Assembly: GCF_050947875.1 (NCBI RefSeq)
Contig: NW_027460401.1
Coordinates: forward strand, 1,612,001-1,676,000
Direction of reading: 5' to 3'
DNA length: 64,000 bases
Origin: Dermacentor variabilis
Lineage: Eukaryota > Arthropoda > Arachnida > Ixodida > Ixodidae
The notes under the pieces are model-generated. The model did not search any database and was not told where the DNA came from. It worked only from the letters and a program-made list of their open reading frames with translations. This document shows, in pieces, positions 21,534 to 31,808 of the stretch. How positions within the stretch are numbered: the stretch's first letter is position 1; every line of letters begins with the position of its first letter. A program made the position numbers and the translations under genes.

Positions 21534-21894
21534 CTGGGCATTTGTACAAGAAATGTTACATCACTGCTGCTATAAACTTAGCAAACAAAATGACTGCAGA
21601 GAAGTATAACGAAGGTAAAGATGACTAAATAAGTAACAGCAGTGCTAATACAACAAGAGCACTGAAATGGATGCTCAAACTTGCAAGAAATGTTACTTCA
21701 CAACAACAGAGTATACATCTCTATTTTTACCACATAATGCATAACCCTAAAACACAGAGAGACGAAGTCTCTTGTTGATTACATGGCAGATCCCAAACGC
21801 GGTGTGTGCCAAACATGACAATAGTGGCATCTCCAAAATTTTTTTGCTATGCTACTTTTACCTATTACAGGAGCTTCCCGGAACAGTTTAGCAT

Positions 21895-22775
21895 GCAGTA
21901 GTGAAAAAAAAAGATACGTGATGTTATGTGCTCAGCATGTTGGTGCTGTGGTCTGCCAGATCGCTAGCCTAGGGTATTAGTCCCTGCAATATGCACTGCC
22001 ATGGCACTTTATTCAGAGCCCGCCTGCCGTGTGCATTGTTTGCGTATTGTAAGAATGTATTACAAGGAAACTGTAGTATCAACCAGTAGTGAAAATATGT
22101 GAGCGCTCGTGAGGTACATTTTCATGATATGTGGATAGGATAGCCAAGGAAAATATTTGGTATGCTACTACTCAAGTTTAATATATAACGAGATCAAATG
22201 ACGAGGGAAAAGAAAATGCACATGCATCCACTCGTACGTACAAAAGCTAGGGAAATGGCAGCAGTGAGCACCATGGTATCAACAAATGAGTTTTATGGCA
22301 CCATCAATAAACAAAATGTTGTCGAACTCTCGTTTTGGCTGCACCACGGAGATGGATAGCGTTTGGGTTATTAATGGGGCCATAAAGCTCCACTTGCCAC
22401 GGCGTTGATTTCACGATGCATGTGCGTTATTTTCTTTTCACAAGTCCATTTGTCTCTTGTTATCTAATAACCGTGTAGTAGCATGCCAAACCTTTTGCTC
22501 AGCCACCCTATCCACCTATTACTATAATGTACCTCACCAGCGGTCACATATTTTCACTACTGGTTGATACTACGGTTTCCTTGTAATACATTCTTGGAAT
22601 ATGCAAATTATGCACACGGCAGGTAGGCTATGCGGTGAGAAGAAAGTACCATGACAGTGCATGTTGCAAGGATTATTGCCCGAGGCTATCGATCTGGCAT
22701 AATGCAGCACCAACACCGAGCACATTAGGTCACAGTACCTAAATGCTAAATATATCTTTTTGTTCACTACTGTAG
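21895..22775. repeat. large foldback element, about 880 bp
   Basis: The left arm (about 21895-22260) and right arm (about 22400-22775) are imperfect reverse complements. Landmarks are AGTAGTGAA with an A run at the outer ends, TTGGTGCTG, GCCAGATCG, ATGTATTACAAGGAAAC, GTAGTATCAACCAGTAGTG and GGTACATT. No transposase frame is present, so it is non-autonomous. It lies in the second intron of the SWIM-YqaJ gene. The remaining intron sequence, 21534-21894 and 22776-23300, has no recognisable content. Confidence 0.85.
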
Positions 22776-23300
22776 TTACATGTGGGAATGTGCTGCGAGA
22801 AAATAGTCCTACATATAATTTCTTCAAGATACATTATTGAAACTGTAGGGAAATGGGAATTTCTGCTTTTTCTTGGAGATCTGACACCAACTGTTTTGTC
22901 TGGATTGACAATTGTGGGAAAATCTGAATTTTATGGGGAAAGATTATATTAAGGATTTATATGGTGAGTTTAGTTTTCAGACATGAACTTTGTATGGTGA
23001 TAAAATGCACATATGTGCCTATAAAAACTTCTGCTAGTGCACGCGTGCATAACATTGCTGATAAAAAGGGAATATAGGAAACTTTAAATCTAAAAAAAAA
23101 TGAAAGAAACCAGTATAAGCCGGTAAAAATGACCGGTATATAAGACGGGGGTCGACATTTTGCCAGGGTATTTTGAAAAAAAGTGCGACCAATATTCCTG
23201 TTTTAACGGTACTTATTTTGTCGCATACAAACATAAGGGCTGATTTTATTATTAATTCCTTCAAGACTAAAAAAAAAGAAAACAACAAAGTGGCCCATAC

Positions 23301-23422
23301 TCTCTCAAATGTTGTTGTTCCACTCGCAAAGCTGGGATGTCGTGGACCTCGCAAACCCAGACGAAACGAGCAGCTTCACCTTGAAAAGCAGTGCTGCCAC
23401 ATGTGCGCAGACTTCCCCAAGT
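23301..23422 (-). pseudogene. middle exon of the SWIM-YqaJ gene (SWIM Cys-x-His)
   Basis: After a strong acceptor (TTGTTGCTTCCTTGCAG, minus strand, ending at 23423) the sequence reads LGEVCAHVAALLFKV, the second half of the SWIM zinc-binding signature (Cys-x-His). Downstream it reads GFARSTTSQLCEWNN, which is typical of the linker to the YqaJ domain. An in-frame TGA occurs at 23305-23307 and the 3' limit is uncertain; GTATGG at 23300 is a possible donor but does not keep the phase of the next exon. Confidence 0.7.
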
Positions 23423-24013
23423 CTGCAAGGAAGCAACAAATTGTGCATTCATAGCAATTTTTACAAAGAAAACCATGACGATTTGCCTCAACTAAAACAG
23501 GTAATTCGAAGTGCGCTCCACAGAAAAAAATGTCAGAATTATCACTGCCGGCTTTTCTAAAAGCTTCACTAACAGTTTAGAATCGATGTTATAGCAAGGC
23601 ATCCGTGCAATGCCCTACACTTTTCACATAGGCTAGCCAAAACGAACGCGCTGTTGACGTTATGTGCCTGCACACAGTCGCTGCTTTCCTATCGACGGCG
23701 CGAGCGCACACGTGTCGCAATATGATAGCGATAGTTTCAGATTATTTTCGCTGTCAACATTGCTCAACTCAGACTGAGCTACAACGTAATCCAACAAGCA
23801 TAGTTGCCGGTCATAACACATGCACTATAATTTGTGTTGCTTGATTCGCTGGAGCTGAACCGCCAGCTTGCTGGAAAGCTCCATCCATGCGAATGCGAAG
23901 GCCAACACGGCTCAGTACGCGTTGCAGATGCAAACTTATCGAGAAGACAGGAATGAATGTTCATAACTGAGCGCGAATAGCAAGCAAAATATGTTAAAAA
24001 AAAGACAACTCGC

Positions 24014-24440
24014 CCAGCCATGCACGTACGCCGTGTGTACGCTGCCATCTCCACAAACAAGAGCCTCGTAGGGCTTGGCGGTCATCCTCTGCGACGGCGT
24101 CACTTCTGCTTTCAGGAAACAGTATTCCATACTCAAGTCCGAAATTAGCACTTTGTGTACATGTCCTTCCACGGCAAGGCCGTACGCTTTCAGCGATCGG
24201 TAGGACTTGATCGCCTCGGCACCGTACAAGCCAGGCGTGGGAACGAGGTACACGTATATGTCCCCAAACCTAACGTTTGGCCAACGCTCCGGGTCATTGT
24301 TCCACACCGTGTACGGGTCAGTATACTGGTTGCCATGAACTTCCAGCTTCTCGGCGTACCGCTGGCGCGCAATTTCCGACAGCTCGATAGTGTGTTGTCC
24401 GCGTAGAAGCCTAACCGAAATGGAGGCTTTTGCTAAGAGA
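24014..24440 (-). pseudogene. first recognised exon of the SWIM-YqaJ gene
   Basis: Open on the minus strand from about 24440: HTIELSEIARQRYAEKLEVH, then PERWPNVRFGDIYVYLVPTP, KSYRSLKAYGLAVEGHVH and TPSQRMTAKPYEALVC, matching the region before SWIM fingers in arthropod SWIM-YqaJ proteins. It ends TGC ATG GCT GG at 24014, followed by GCGAGT, a GC-type donor; joined to the next exon in phase this gives CMAGLGEV. A small deletion just before removes the first Cys of the finger and shifts the frame. The start codon was not identified. Confidence 0.65.
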
Positions 24441-24764
24441 AACTTGTTCGGCGTGCTGGGCGCGATGATGCCGATGCACCGCCCACGCCCAGTGACGTCA
24501 ACTGTTTGCGACCAGGGCTGTTGGACGCACAGTCAATTCAGCAGCAGTGACGAGACAGACCCTTTCATCGCGCAGTATGGCAAAGCTTTATTTTCCGCCA
24601 CCCAATACAACACAGGGGGAAGGACTCGCGGGCAAGCCGCATGCATGATTACGTAAATTGAACTAATAATTTGACGCCAGCTTTTTTTGCGATTCATGAC
24701 CACTTTTGAATGTAGACCTCTGTAACTAGACTTTTATGACGATTTCCTCGCCGGACCTGTAATA
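24441..24764. other. upstream region of the SWIM-YqaJ gene and repeat tail
   Basis: A moderately GC-rich stretch (24470-24570, with GTGACGTCAAC) lies just upstream of the first recognised exon and may have been its promoter. Toward 24764 there is CTGTAATAAAGTTTCTTCACTC, a LINE-like 3' tail that runs into the CACT repeat. Confidence 0.35.
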
Positions 24765-24955
24765 AAGTTTCTTCACTCACTCACTCACTCACTCACTCAC
24801 TCACTCACTCACTCACTCACTCACTCACTCACTCACTCACACACTCACTCACTCACTCACTCACTCACTCACTCACTCACTCACTCACTCACTCACTCAC
24901 TCACTCACTCACTCACTCACTCACTCACTCACTCACTCACTCACTCACTCACTCA
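24765..24955 (+). repeat. (CACT)n microsatellite
   Basis: About 190 bases of nearly pure CACT tetranucleotide repeat with one variant unit (CACA at 24839-24842). It follows an AATAAAG-type tail, suggesting that it grew from the 3' end of a retroelement. Confidence 0.98.
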
Positions 24956-25020
24956 TGATGTGCCATGAAGTTGCAACTAAGAGGTTAATGCAATCAGTTT
25001 AATTTATGAATGTATTAGAG

Positions 25021-25160
25021 CAGTGCACGAGCCCGGTCTTGCCCGAAAGCCTGGACCCGGCCCCAACCGCGTAAAGTAATTTTGGCATGCCCAAAGGCTC
25101 AGGGCCGAGCCCGGCCCTGAGCCTTCGGGCCTGGGCCGCGCTCCGGCTTGATGCCGCGGG
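25021..25160. repeat. GC-rich terminal-like repeat, left end
   Basis: It starts CAGTGCACGAGCCCGG and is full of GCCCGG and GGCCC motifs. A comparable GC-rich block ends at about 26685 with CGGGCACAGCACTG. The two could be termini of one hAT-like non-autonomous element, since CAGTG ends are common in hAT, but the flanking 8-mers do not match. Confidence 0.3.
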
Positions 25161-25162
25161 GC

Positions 25163-25280
25163 CGGGCGTGCTCAATAATTTGGACTATCTGGGATTCTAT
25201 AACGTGCACATAAATCTAAGCACCCACGGGTGTTTTCGCATTTCGCCACTGATGGAACACATAGGGGTCGGACCTTGGAA
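25163..25280 (-). repeat. Ruka-type SINE fragment
   Basis: The reverse complement of the Ruka body: CTGGGATTCTATAACGTGCAC, TAAATCTAAGCAC, CGGGTGTTTTCGCATTTCGCC match the complement of 36855-36925. The head and the 3' tail are missing. Confidence 0.75.
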
Positions 25281-26544
25281 CAACTGCAGGCGTTCTGCAT
25301 ATATGCCAGGTATTCTGTCCAAAGCTAAAGTGATACTTAGGTTGAAAAAACTGGCTGGTAATTACTTTAGCGAAGGAAACCAAAAAGAGTTCTCATCCTT
25401 TTTTTGTTTGATTTCCTCGTGTAAAAATATGTTAAACATCTTTCTTGCTTTCTTGTTAAGAACAAGCTTTGTTTTCGCGACAGAAAAAAAATATTACTCT
25501 AAAAAGTGCTCTTGATACGGTCTGGCTGTTATCGCCCTTCGCTATTGCACTATTCCATCACTCTCGATACAATTATTCTATTTCGTTTGGGACATTTTCC
25601 GGCTTTCTTTATTTGTTACACAACAGTGACGGTTGCTTTATGGCCACCGCAGTTAACATAGATAGCTTCCACGTCAATTGTTTTTTTCGTGCACCAGTTT
25701 CAATATGCGCGTCTGACCATTCAGCTACTTTTGCACCTAATACATGTTAAGATTTTTTTCCTGCAAGAACTACTCACAAGAGTCACAGTATTGCCATAGC
25801 AATCAGGACACCGAAGGGGCGCCACGCACGAAATGTTGCTGTCACGGTGTCGACGCGCAGGCGCAGCCCGCTTAGAAGCCAAATCACCCTCACGCCAGGC
25901 CGCACGAAGCCGGCGCTCCGTCGTGTGCCGTGCTGTGTAACGAAATGCATCACCCTCCCCTCAGTCGGCTATGCAGGAGCCAGGGCTGGCTACTACAGCT
26001 GCCATCGGAAGTGTGAGCGTTCCTCCTGAGGAGCTGTGTGCTTACCACAATGTGGTGCATACACACATGCCAAGAGGTTCAACCAGTATGCCTCGTGCAC
26101 CGTCCAGGTGCGCACGCCAGTAACGTCAGCGTTCCTCGCGATGCATCGTAGCGACGCGGCATGTCCGGACGCTGTTCCTGCTGCGTGCTGCACCCGTGTA
26201 GCCTCGCGTTCTGCGCAAGCGCCATGTGGCGGCCGTGTATTGTTCGAACGGCGCGCGAGGAGATTGCAACGCTCGTCATAGCTGCCGGTGGTGAAACCTT
26301 GTGGTGAAACTATTTTTTACTAGTGTGCATAATTCTTGGGGTTTACAACATAACGTGTATGAAAGTGTTCTGTACACTTGTGCAATATGAAAAACCTTGG
26401 CAGAAACCTTTTTCACCTAGATTATGCGTTTGTCGGCCCTATTTAGGTTGGCTATCACGGGCTTTTGTAGGGAAAGTTGTTCGCAATGTTTTATTGTTAC
26501 AGCATCGTAGCAATGACCGTTTTAGGGCATGTATAGACTAAGTT
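25281..26544. other. no gene recognised
   Basis: AT-rich sequence to 25800, then a GC-richer segment (25820-26280) with open frames of 60-80 codons that have no domain. Nothing identified. Confidence 0.45.
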
Positions 26545-26690
26545 CCTCCGGTGCGTGAAAGCCCGGCCCGTTCATATAGCCACGGGCCCGGAGCCGCGGG
26601 CCTGCGCTAGGTGCGGGCTTTGCACGACCAGCCCGCGCGATGCCTGCGCCGAAAGATTCAGCTCGGGCACAGCACTGGTTTTCTTGCAAA
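26545..26690. repeat. GC-rich terminal-like repeat, right end
   Basis: GCCCGGCCCG, CACGGGCCCGGAGCCGCGGG and CGGGCTTTGCACGACC, ending in GGGCACAGCACTGG. It resembles the block at 25021-25160 in composition and motif order. It is the possible partner of that block. Confidence 0.3.
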
Positions 26691-26952
26691 TGCTATCTTC
26701 TAAGGCAGATAATTCATCTTTGGAACGTGATTCGAGTAAATTTTGCGAAACCAAAACAAAGTGTTCGAATTAAAACAAGAAACAATTGTATTTAACTTGC
26801 GCTTGCGAACAATAAACGGTTGAGAATTTGCGCACTTGATCGCCCGTGTATTTTGATTGTCTTTTGCGCAAAATACAACCGATGTAAACCGAATAGTTCC
26901 AGTGGTACCAACTATTTCCAACTACTTATCAAGCTGCGGGGGGGGGGGAACC

Positions 26953-27112
<160 letters not shown>

Positions 27113-27278
27113 ACTTGTTTCATCGTATAACGAATGTTATCGCTCAACTCGGGATGCGACCGCATGTATCCGAAGTTTCTCGAACGTTAACGATGGTTCT
27201 ACCTGCTGTCTCTTGTCACCGAAACTTGTGCAAACGATCTAATCCCCGTCATCTCTCTCTCTATCTCTCACTTTCTCT

Positions 27279-27322
<44 letters not shown>

Positions 27323-27426
27323 AGAGAGAGAAGCAGGTAGAACAATCGCTAACATTCGAGAAGCTTCCGATACATGCGGGCGCTTCCCGAGTTTAGCGAT
27401 AACATTCACTAGATGGTGAAACAAGT
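27113..27426 (+). repeat. microsatellite-linked dispersed repeat, one direct and one inverted copy
   Basis: A direct copy (27113-27282) reads GTTTCAT, CGAATGTTATCGCTCAACTC, GCATGTATCCGAAGTTTCTC, AACTTGTGCAAACGATCTAA and is followed by TC and TA repeats. An inverted copy follows (27320-27426), ending GATGGTGAAACAAGTAT. The same unit occurs at 35673, 46813 and 46999, and its core resembles part of the LTR at 35901. Confidence 0.85.
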
Positions 27427-27722
27427 ATCATCATCATCATCATCATCTTCATCATCATCAGCCTGGTTGAGCCTGGTCACCCACTGCAGGGCACAGGCCT
27501 CTTCCATACTTCTCCAAATAGCCCGGTCATGTACTAATTGTGGCCAAGTTGTCCCTGCAAACTTCTTAATCTCATCCGCCCACCTAACTTTCTGCCGCCC
27601 CCTGCTACGCTCCCCTTCCCTTGGAATTCAGTCCGTAACCCTTAATGACCATCGGTCATCTTCCCTCCTCATTACATGTTCTTTTTCTTGATTTCAGCTA
27701 AGATGTCATTAACTCGTGTTTG

Positions 27723-27920
27723 TTAACTCACCCAATCCGCTCTTTTCTTATCCCTTAACGTTACACCCATCATTCTTCTTTCCATAGCACGTTGCGTTGT
27801 CCTCAATTTAAATAGAACCCTCTTCGTAAGCCTCCAGGTTTCTGCCCCGTAGGTGAGTACTGGTAAGACACAGTTGTTATACCCTTTTCTCTTGAGGGGT
27901 AACGGCAACCTGCTGTTCAT
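27723..27920 (-). pseudogene. RTE C-terminal segment
   Basis: A 65-residue segment, LPVLTYGAETWRLTKRVLFK followed by RAMERRMMGVTLRDKKRADW, matching 52940-53130 of copy 3. The GHVMRRE block is damaged here. Confidence 0.8.
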
Positions 27921-28236
27921 GATCTGAGATGATCAGCGCCTTCTTATTCTTCTGATTATTTCAGTCTCATGATCTGGATCCGCCGTCACTACCTGCCCTA
28001 TGTAGATGTATTACCGTACCACTTTCAGTGCCTCGCTACCTATTGTAAATTGCTGTTCTCTTCCGAGAGTGTTAAACATTAGTTTACTGCAGATTAATTT
28101 TTAGACCCACTCTTCTGCTTTGCCTCTCTAGGTCAGTGAGCATGTATTGCAATTGGTCCCCTGAGTTACTAAGCAAGGCAATATCATCAGCGAATCGCAA
28201 GTTACTAAGGTATTTTCCATTAACTCTTATCCCCAA

Positions 28237-28536
28237 TTATTCCCAATTCAGGTCTCTGAATACCTCCTGTAAACACGCTGTGAATAGCATTGGAGAGATC
28301 GTATCTCCCTGCCTGACGTCTTTCTTTATTGGGATTTTGTTGCTTTCTTTATGGAGGACTACGGTGGCTGTGGAGCCGTTATAGATATCTTTCAGTATTC
28401 TTACATACGGCTCGTCTACACCCTGATTTCGTAATGCCTCCATGACTGCTGAGGTTTCGACTGAATCAAACGCTTTCTCGTAATCAGTGAAAGCTATATA
28501 TAAGGGTTGGTTATATTCCGCACATTTCTCTATCAT
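28237..28536 (-). pseudogene. RTE RT, central segment
   Basis: A 99-residue segment with YIAFTDYEKAFDSVETSAVM (first catalytic Asp) and QGDTISPMLFTACLQEVFRD. The FADD motif lies further downstream in another frame (minus strand around 28170-28200). Confidence 0.85.
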
Positions 28537-28596
28537 CTGATTGATGGTGTGAATATGGTCTATTGTTGAGTAGCGTTTACGGAATCCTGCCTGGTC

Positions 28597-29076
28597 CTAT
28601 GGTTGAGAGAAGTCTAAGGTGTACCTGATTCTATTTGCCATTACCTTGGTAAATACTTTGTACGCAACGGACAGTAAGCTGATCGCTTTACAATTTTTCA
28701 AGTCTTTGGCATCCCCTTTCATATGGATTAGGATTATGCTAGTATTCTTCCAAGATTCCGGTACGCTCGAAGTCATGAGGCATTTCGTATACAGGGTGGC
28801 CAGTTTCTCTAGAATATTCTGCCCACCATCCTTCAACAAATCTGCTGTTACCTGATCCTCCCCAGCTGCCTTCCACCTTTGCATAGACCCCAAGGCTTTC
28901 TTTATTCCATCCGGCGTTACTTGTGGGATTTCAAATTCCTCTAGACTATTCTCTCTTCCATTACTGTCGTGGATGCCGCTGGTACCGTATAAATCTCTAT
29001 AGAACTCCTCAGCCAGTTGAACTGTCTCATGCATATTAGTAATGATATCGCTGGCTTTGTCTCTTAAAGCATACAT
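28597..29076 (-). pseudogene. RTE RT, N-terminal segment
   Basis: A 159-residue segment with EFEIPQVTPDGIKKALGSM, KAAGEDQVTADLLKDGGQ and CKAISLLSVAYKVFTKV. It equals the 14184-14640 region of copy 1. It ends just before the QAGFRK motif because of a stop in its last codons (LDFSQP). Confidence 0.85.
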
Positions 29077-29101
29077 CTGATTCTTGCATATTCCTAGTTC
29101 C

Positions 29102-29105
<4 letters not shown>

Positions 29106-29152
<47 letters not shown>
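29106..29152 (+). repeat. (TA)n microsatellite
   Basis: About 47 bases of TA repeat at the junction of RTE copy 2 and the 3' end of the neighbouring SINE; it is probably the SINE tail. Confidence 0.95.
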
Positions 29153-29155
<3 letters not shown>

Positions 29156-29430
29156 TAAGAAGCCAAGAAACACTGACACCAAGGACAACATAGGGGAAAT
29201 TAGATGTGCTTAATATGTGAAATGAAGAAACGATAAATTAATGGAAATCAAAGTGGATGAAAAAACAACTTGCCGCAGGTGGGAACTGAACCCACAACCT
29301 TCGCATTTCGCGTGCGATGCTCTACCAATTGAGCTACCGCGGCGCTGTGTCCCCATCCCCTTTCTTGGGTATTAATGTGTCCGAGTAGAACCCTGGGAGT
29401 GTTAGCCAGCGCCACCACACAAAGACCTTG
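29153..29430 (-). repeat. tRNA-derived SINE with well-preserved tRNA-like head
   Basis: The minus-strand segment 29343-29271 folds into a full cloverleaf: 7-bp acceptor stem (GCCGCGG with CTGCGGC), GCTC/GAGC D stem, TCGCA/TGCGA anticodon stem, GTGGG/CCCAC T stem. The anticodon loop CGCGAAA lacks the invariant U33, so a working tRNA is unlikely. The body continues (minus strand) to a TA tail at 29152. The A box TAGCTCAATTGG and B box GGTTCAGTTCC are polymerase III promoter elements. It lies upstream of nothing recognisable. Confidence 0.75.
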
Positions 29431-29464
29431 GCGGCGGACGTGGAACGGCCTTTTTTGCCGAAGG

Positions 29465-29608
29465 CGTCACGACAACGTGATCTTTTAGATTGAAGGCAAC
29501 TGGTCAATAAACTAACACATGCTACCTGAAGGCATCAATGTTGCCGGATTCAAGACCCTCGTTGACCAGTTGCCTTCACTCTAAAGGATCACGTTCTCGT
29601 GACGCTGA
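29465..29608. repeat. foldback element, 44-bp arms
   Basis: 29465-29508 and 29565-29608 are inverted copies with about four mismatches (shared GAAGGCAACTGGTCAA and GCGTCACGA). The 55-base centre holds no frame. Confidence 0.85.
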
Positions 29609-29639
29609 CGATGACGATGCATCAAACAGTGAATGTGAC

Positions 29640-30096
29640 AACGAGACATGGCAAAACAGATGAACCACAGCCTCTGTGACTCTGATTAAAGGCTTGAGCC
29701 AGAAGCTTGCCGAAATACTGAGCCGACTGGGAACCCTCGAAGGCAAAGTTGACAAACAGAAAACACAATCACAGAGGCAGTTGAAAAGTAAATGGAGTTG
29801 CTTGCTTCCAAGTACGACGAGCTCTCGTCAAAGATTGCCGATCAGGAAAATGACATAGCTAAACTAAAAAAAAACTACTTAGGAACTGACTGAGAAGTTG
29901 ACTGAAAAGAACACTGAGCTTGCCAGGTCGAAAGACTTTATCGAAAACGCTGAACAATACACAAGGCGCAGAAATGTAGAAATACACGGGATACCTGAAG
30001 CCCCTATTCAGGACCTTTACCAAGTTCTGACTGACCTCAGCGTAAAGCTGAACATACAGTCACCGGAGCGACAGGTGATGGAAGCATTTTTTTAAA
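29640..30096 (+). pseudogene. LINE ORF1 fragment (coiled coil plus RNA-binding start)
   Basis: Plus strand. A heptad-like coiled coil (LSQKLAEILSRLGTLEGKVD) in one frame is followed in another frame by FIENAEQYTRRRNVEIHGIP and LYQVLTDLSVKLNI. This pattern is typical of the ORF1 RNA-binding protein of CR1/L1-like LINEs. A frameshift separates the parts. It ends at 30096 where an opposite-strand LINE begins, so only ORF1 is left. Confidence 0.75.
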
Positions 30097-30154
30097 TTTC
30101 CAATACTGTGAGCCCTGCCGGGCTGTTACAGGGTGGGAATACAGAGCACAGAGT

Positions 30155-30430
30155 TCACGCAAAGAATGCAGTCAAGTTTTCTTCAAAAGAGTCAACCATG
30201 TTATTGCTAGGAAACACACAAGAATTCAAGCTATTCCACTCAACAATTGTCTTGACAATGAAAGAGTGCTTAAAGACATCAACTCTTGGCACATAAGGCA
30301 TTATAACGTAATTGTGTTTAGTTCGTGGTGAAACGCTTCCAGAAGGCTTCAAATAGAAACTGTAATTCAGGTTCAGCTTATTGTGATAGAGTTGATACAA
30401 AAACTTAAGGCGTGCGATTTTCCTGCGCAC
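30155..30430 (-). pseudogene. LINE ORF2 C-terminal tail
   Basis: A 91-residue segment, ARLKFLYQLYHNKLNL, then KHNYVIMPYVPRVDVFKHSF and IVEWNSLNSCV. The Phe-rich end motif FKHSF...WN.L is the usual tail of CR1-like ORF2. Confidence 0.8.
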
Positions 30431-30468
30431 AGCCTACGTAGTGAGACCAGCCCTGGCGAGCATGGAGG

Positions 30469-31648
30469 TTACCGAGTGCGTTTTGTCTTAATCAGAAAAA
30501 TAAACATACCCGCCATTTGCTGAATGCGCTCTAATTTATCTGCTATGTATTGTTGATGAGGATCCCAAATTATACAAGTATACTCTAAATTTGGTCTAAC
30601 AATGGTAGTGTATGCGTTAAGTTTAATATCTGGTGCAGCATCTCTCAATTTACGCCGTAACAAACCAAGCTTGCGCTGGGCTGATCCACATATGTTTTCG
30701 ACGTGTTCATTCCAGTTGAGGTTACTAGTGATTGTTACGCCAAGGTATTTCAGCTTTGTGGAACGCTTAATTACATTATTATTTACAGCGTACGAAAACA
30801 TCAATGGAGTTTTCTTATTCGTAACTGTCATGCAAACAGATTTATCAAAATTGATTTGCATATGCCATTTTTCACACCAGATATAGATTCGACATAAAGC
30901 ATCATTTAGTCGTTCTTGATCAGAAACACTCTGAACGCGGCAAAACAAGAGGCAGCCATCGGCAAACAACCGCACTTCAATCATAGCATGTACATCATTT
31001 GCGATATCATTAATATACAGTAGGAACAAAATTGGACCCAAAAGCGAGCCCTGAGGTACACCTGATGATACAGGAAGGACAGAGGAGCACTCGCCATCTA
31101 TTTCAAAAAACTGTTGTCAGTTGTGTAAGTAAGCCTGAATCCACTTAATAATTTTTGAATTTGCGTTATACCCATAAAGCTTTTCAATTAGCTTACTATG
31201 GCTAATCCTATCAAATGCCTTTGATAAATCCAGAGCGATGACATTAACTTGCTCACGACAATTAAGGGCTTCTGCAAAACTGTGTATTATTTCAAATAAT
31301 TGCGTGACATTTGACAGACGTCTTCGAAAACCATGTTGTTTGTTGTAAAAAAATGTTATTGTTTTCAATATATTCTACCAGCTCTTTACTAATTATATGC
31401 TCTAAGATTTTGCAAGCCGAACAAGTTATGGAAATCGGACGGTAGTTCCTAATGTCTAGCCTGTCTCCGGCCTTATAAACAGGCACAATCCTCGCTAATA
31501 ACCATTGACTTGGTAATGCACCATTTATTAATAACAGAGAAAAGATTTTAACCAAGAAGCATGCAATACATTCAGAGTATCGCTTTAAATACTCATTCGG
31601 TATTTTGTCAGGACCAGGAGACTTTCTTACGTCCAATTTTAGCAACAT
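30469..31648 (-). pseudogene. LINE reverse transcriptase with a mutated active site
   Basis: 31292-31648 has KSPGPDKIPNEYLKRYS and YRPISITCSACKILEHI; 31117-31368 has QHGFRRRLSNVTQL and IALDLSKAFDRISHS (first catalytic Asp); 30469-31041 has GPILFLLYINDIAND and then FADGCLLF, where the second Asp of the catalytic FADD motif is Gly. The polymerase would be dead even if the frames were open. A stop at 31117 precedes the GVPQG region. Confidence 0.85.
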
Positions 31649-31808
31649 GTCGACTATACTTTAGAGATAAAAATGCTATCATTAGTATGGTCCTCGCATT
31701 CTAAATCTATTGCAGCACTCTCATCTCTTCGACTGAATACAGAACTGAAAAAAGTGTTGAATTCTTGGGCAATAATTTGGGGATTGTTGCACACGGTATC
31801 ATTTACAA

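Larger units (their letters stand above)
27427..29105 (-). mobile_element. RTE-clade LINE, copy 2 (5'-truncated)
   Basis: Minus-strand relative of copies 1 and 3. Its 3' end is the (ATC)n run at 27427-27460 and its 5' end stops inside the RT N-terminal region at a TA microsatellite near 29106. RT segments lie at 28597-29076 and 28237-28536 and a C-terminal segment at 27723-27920; stops and frameshifts lie between them. Confidence 0.88.

Noticed and set aside
24765..24955. CRISPR-like or telomeric array
   Set aside because: It is a pure CACT tetranucleotide repeat without spacers and does not match the arthropod telomere repeat TTAGG.
29271..29343. Functional tRNA gene
   Set aside because: U33 is missing, and the unit is embedded in a longer repeat with an AT tail, as in SINEs.
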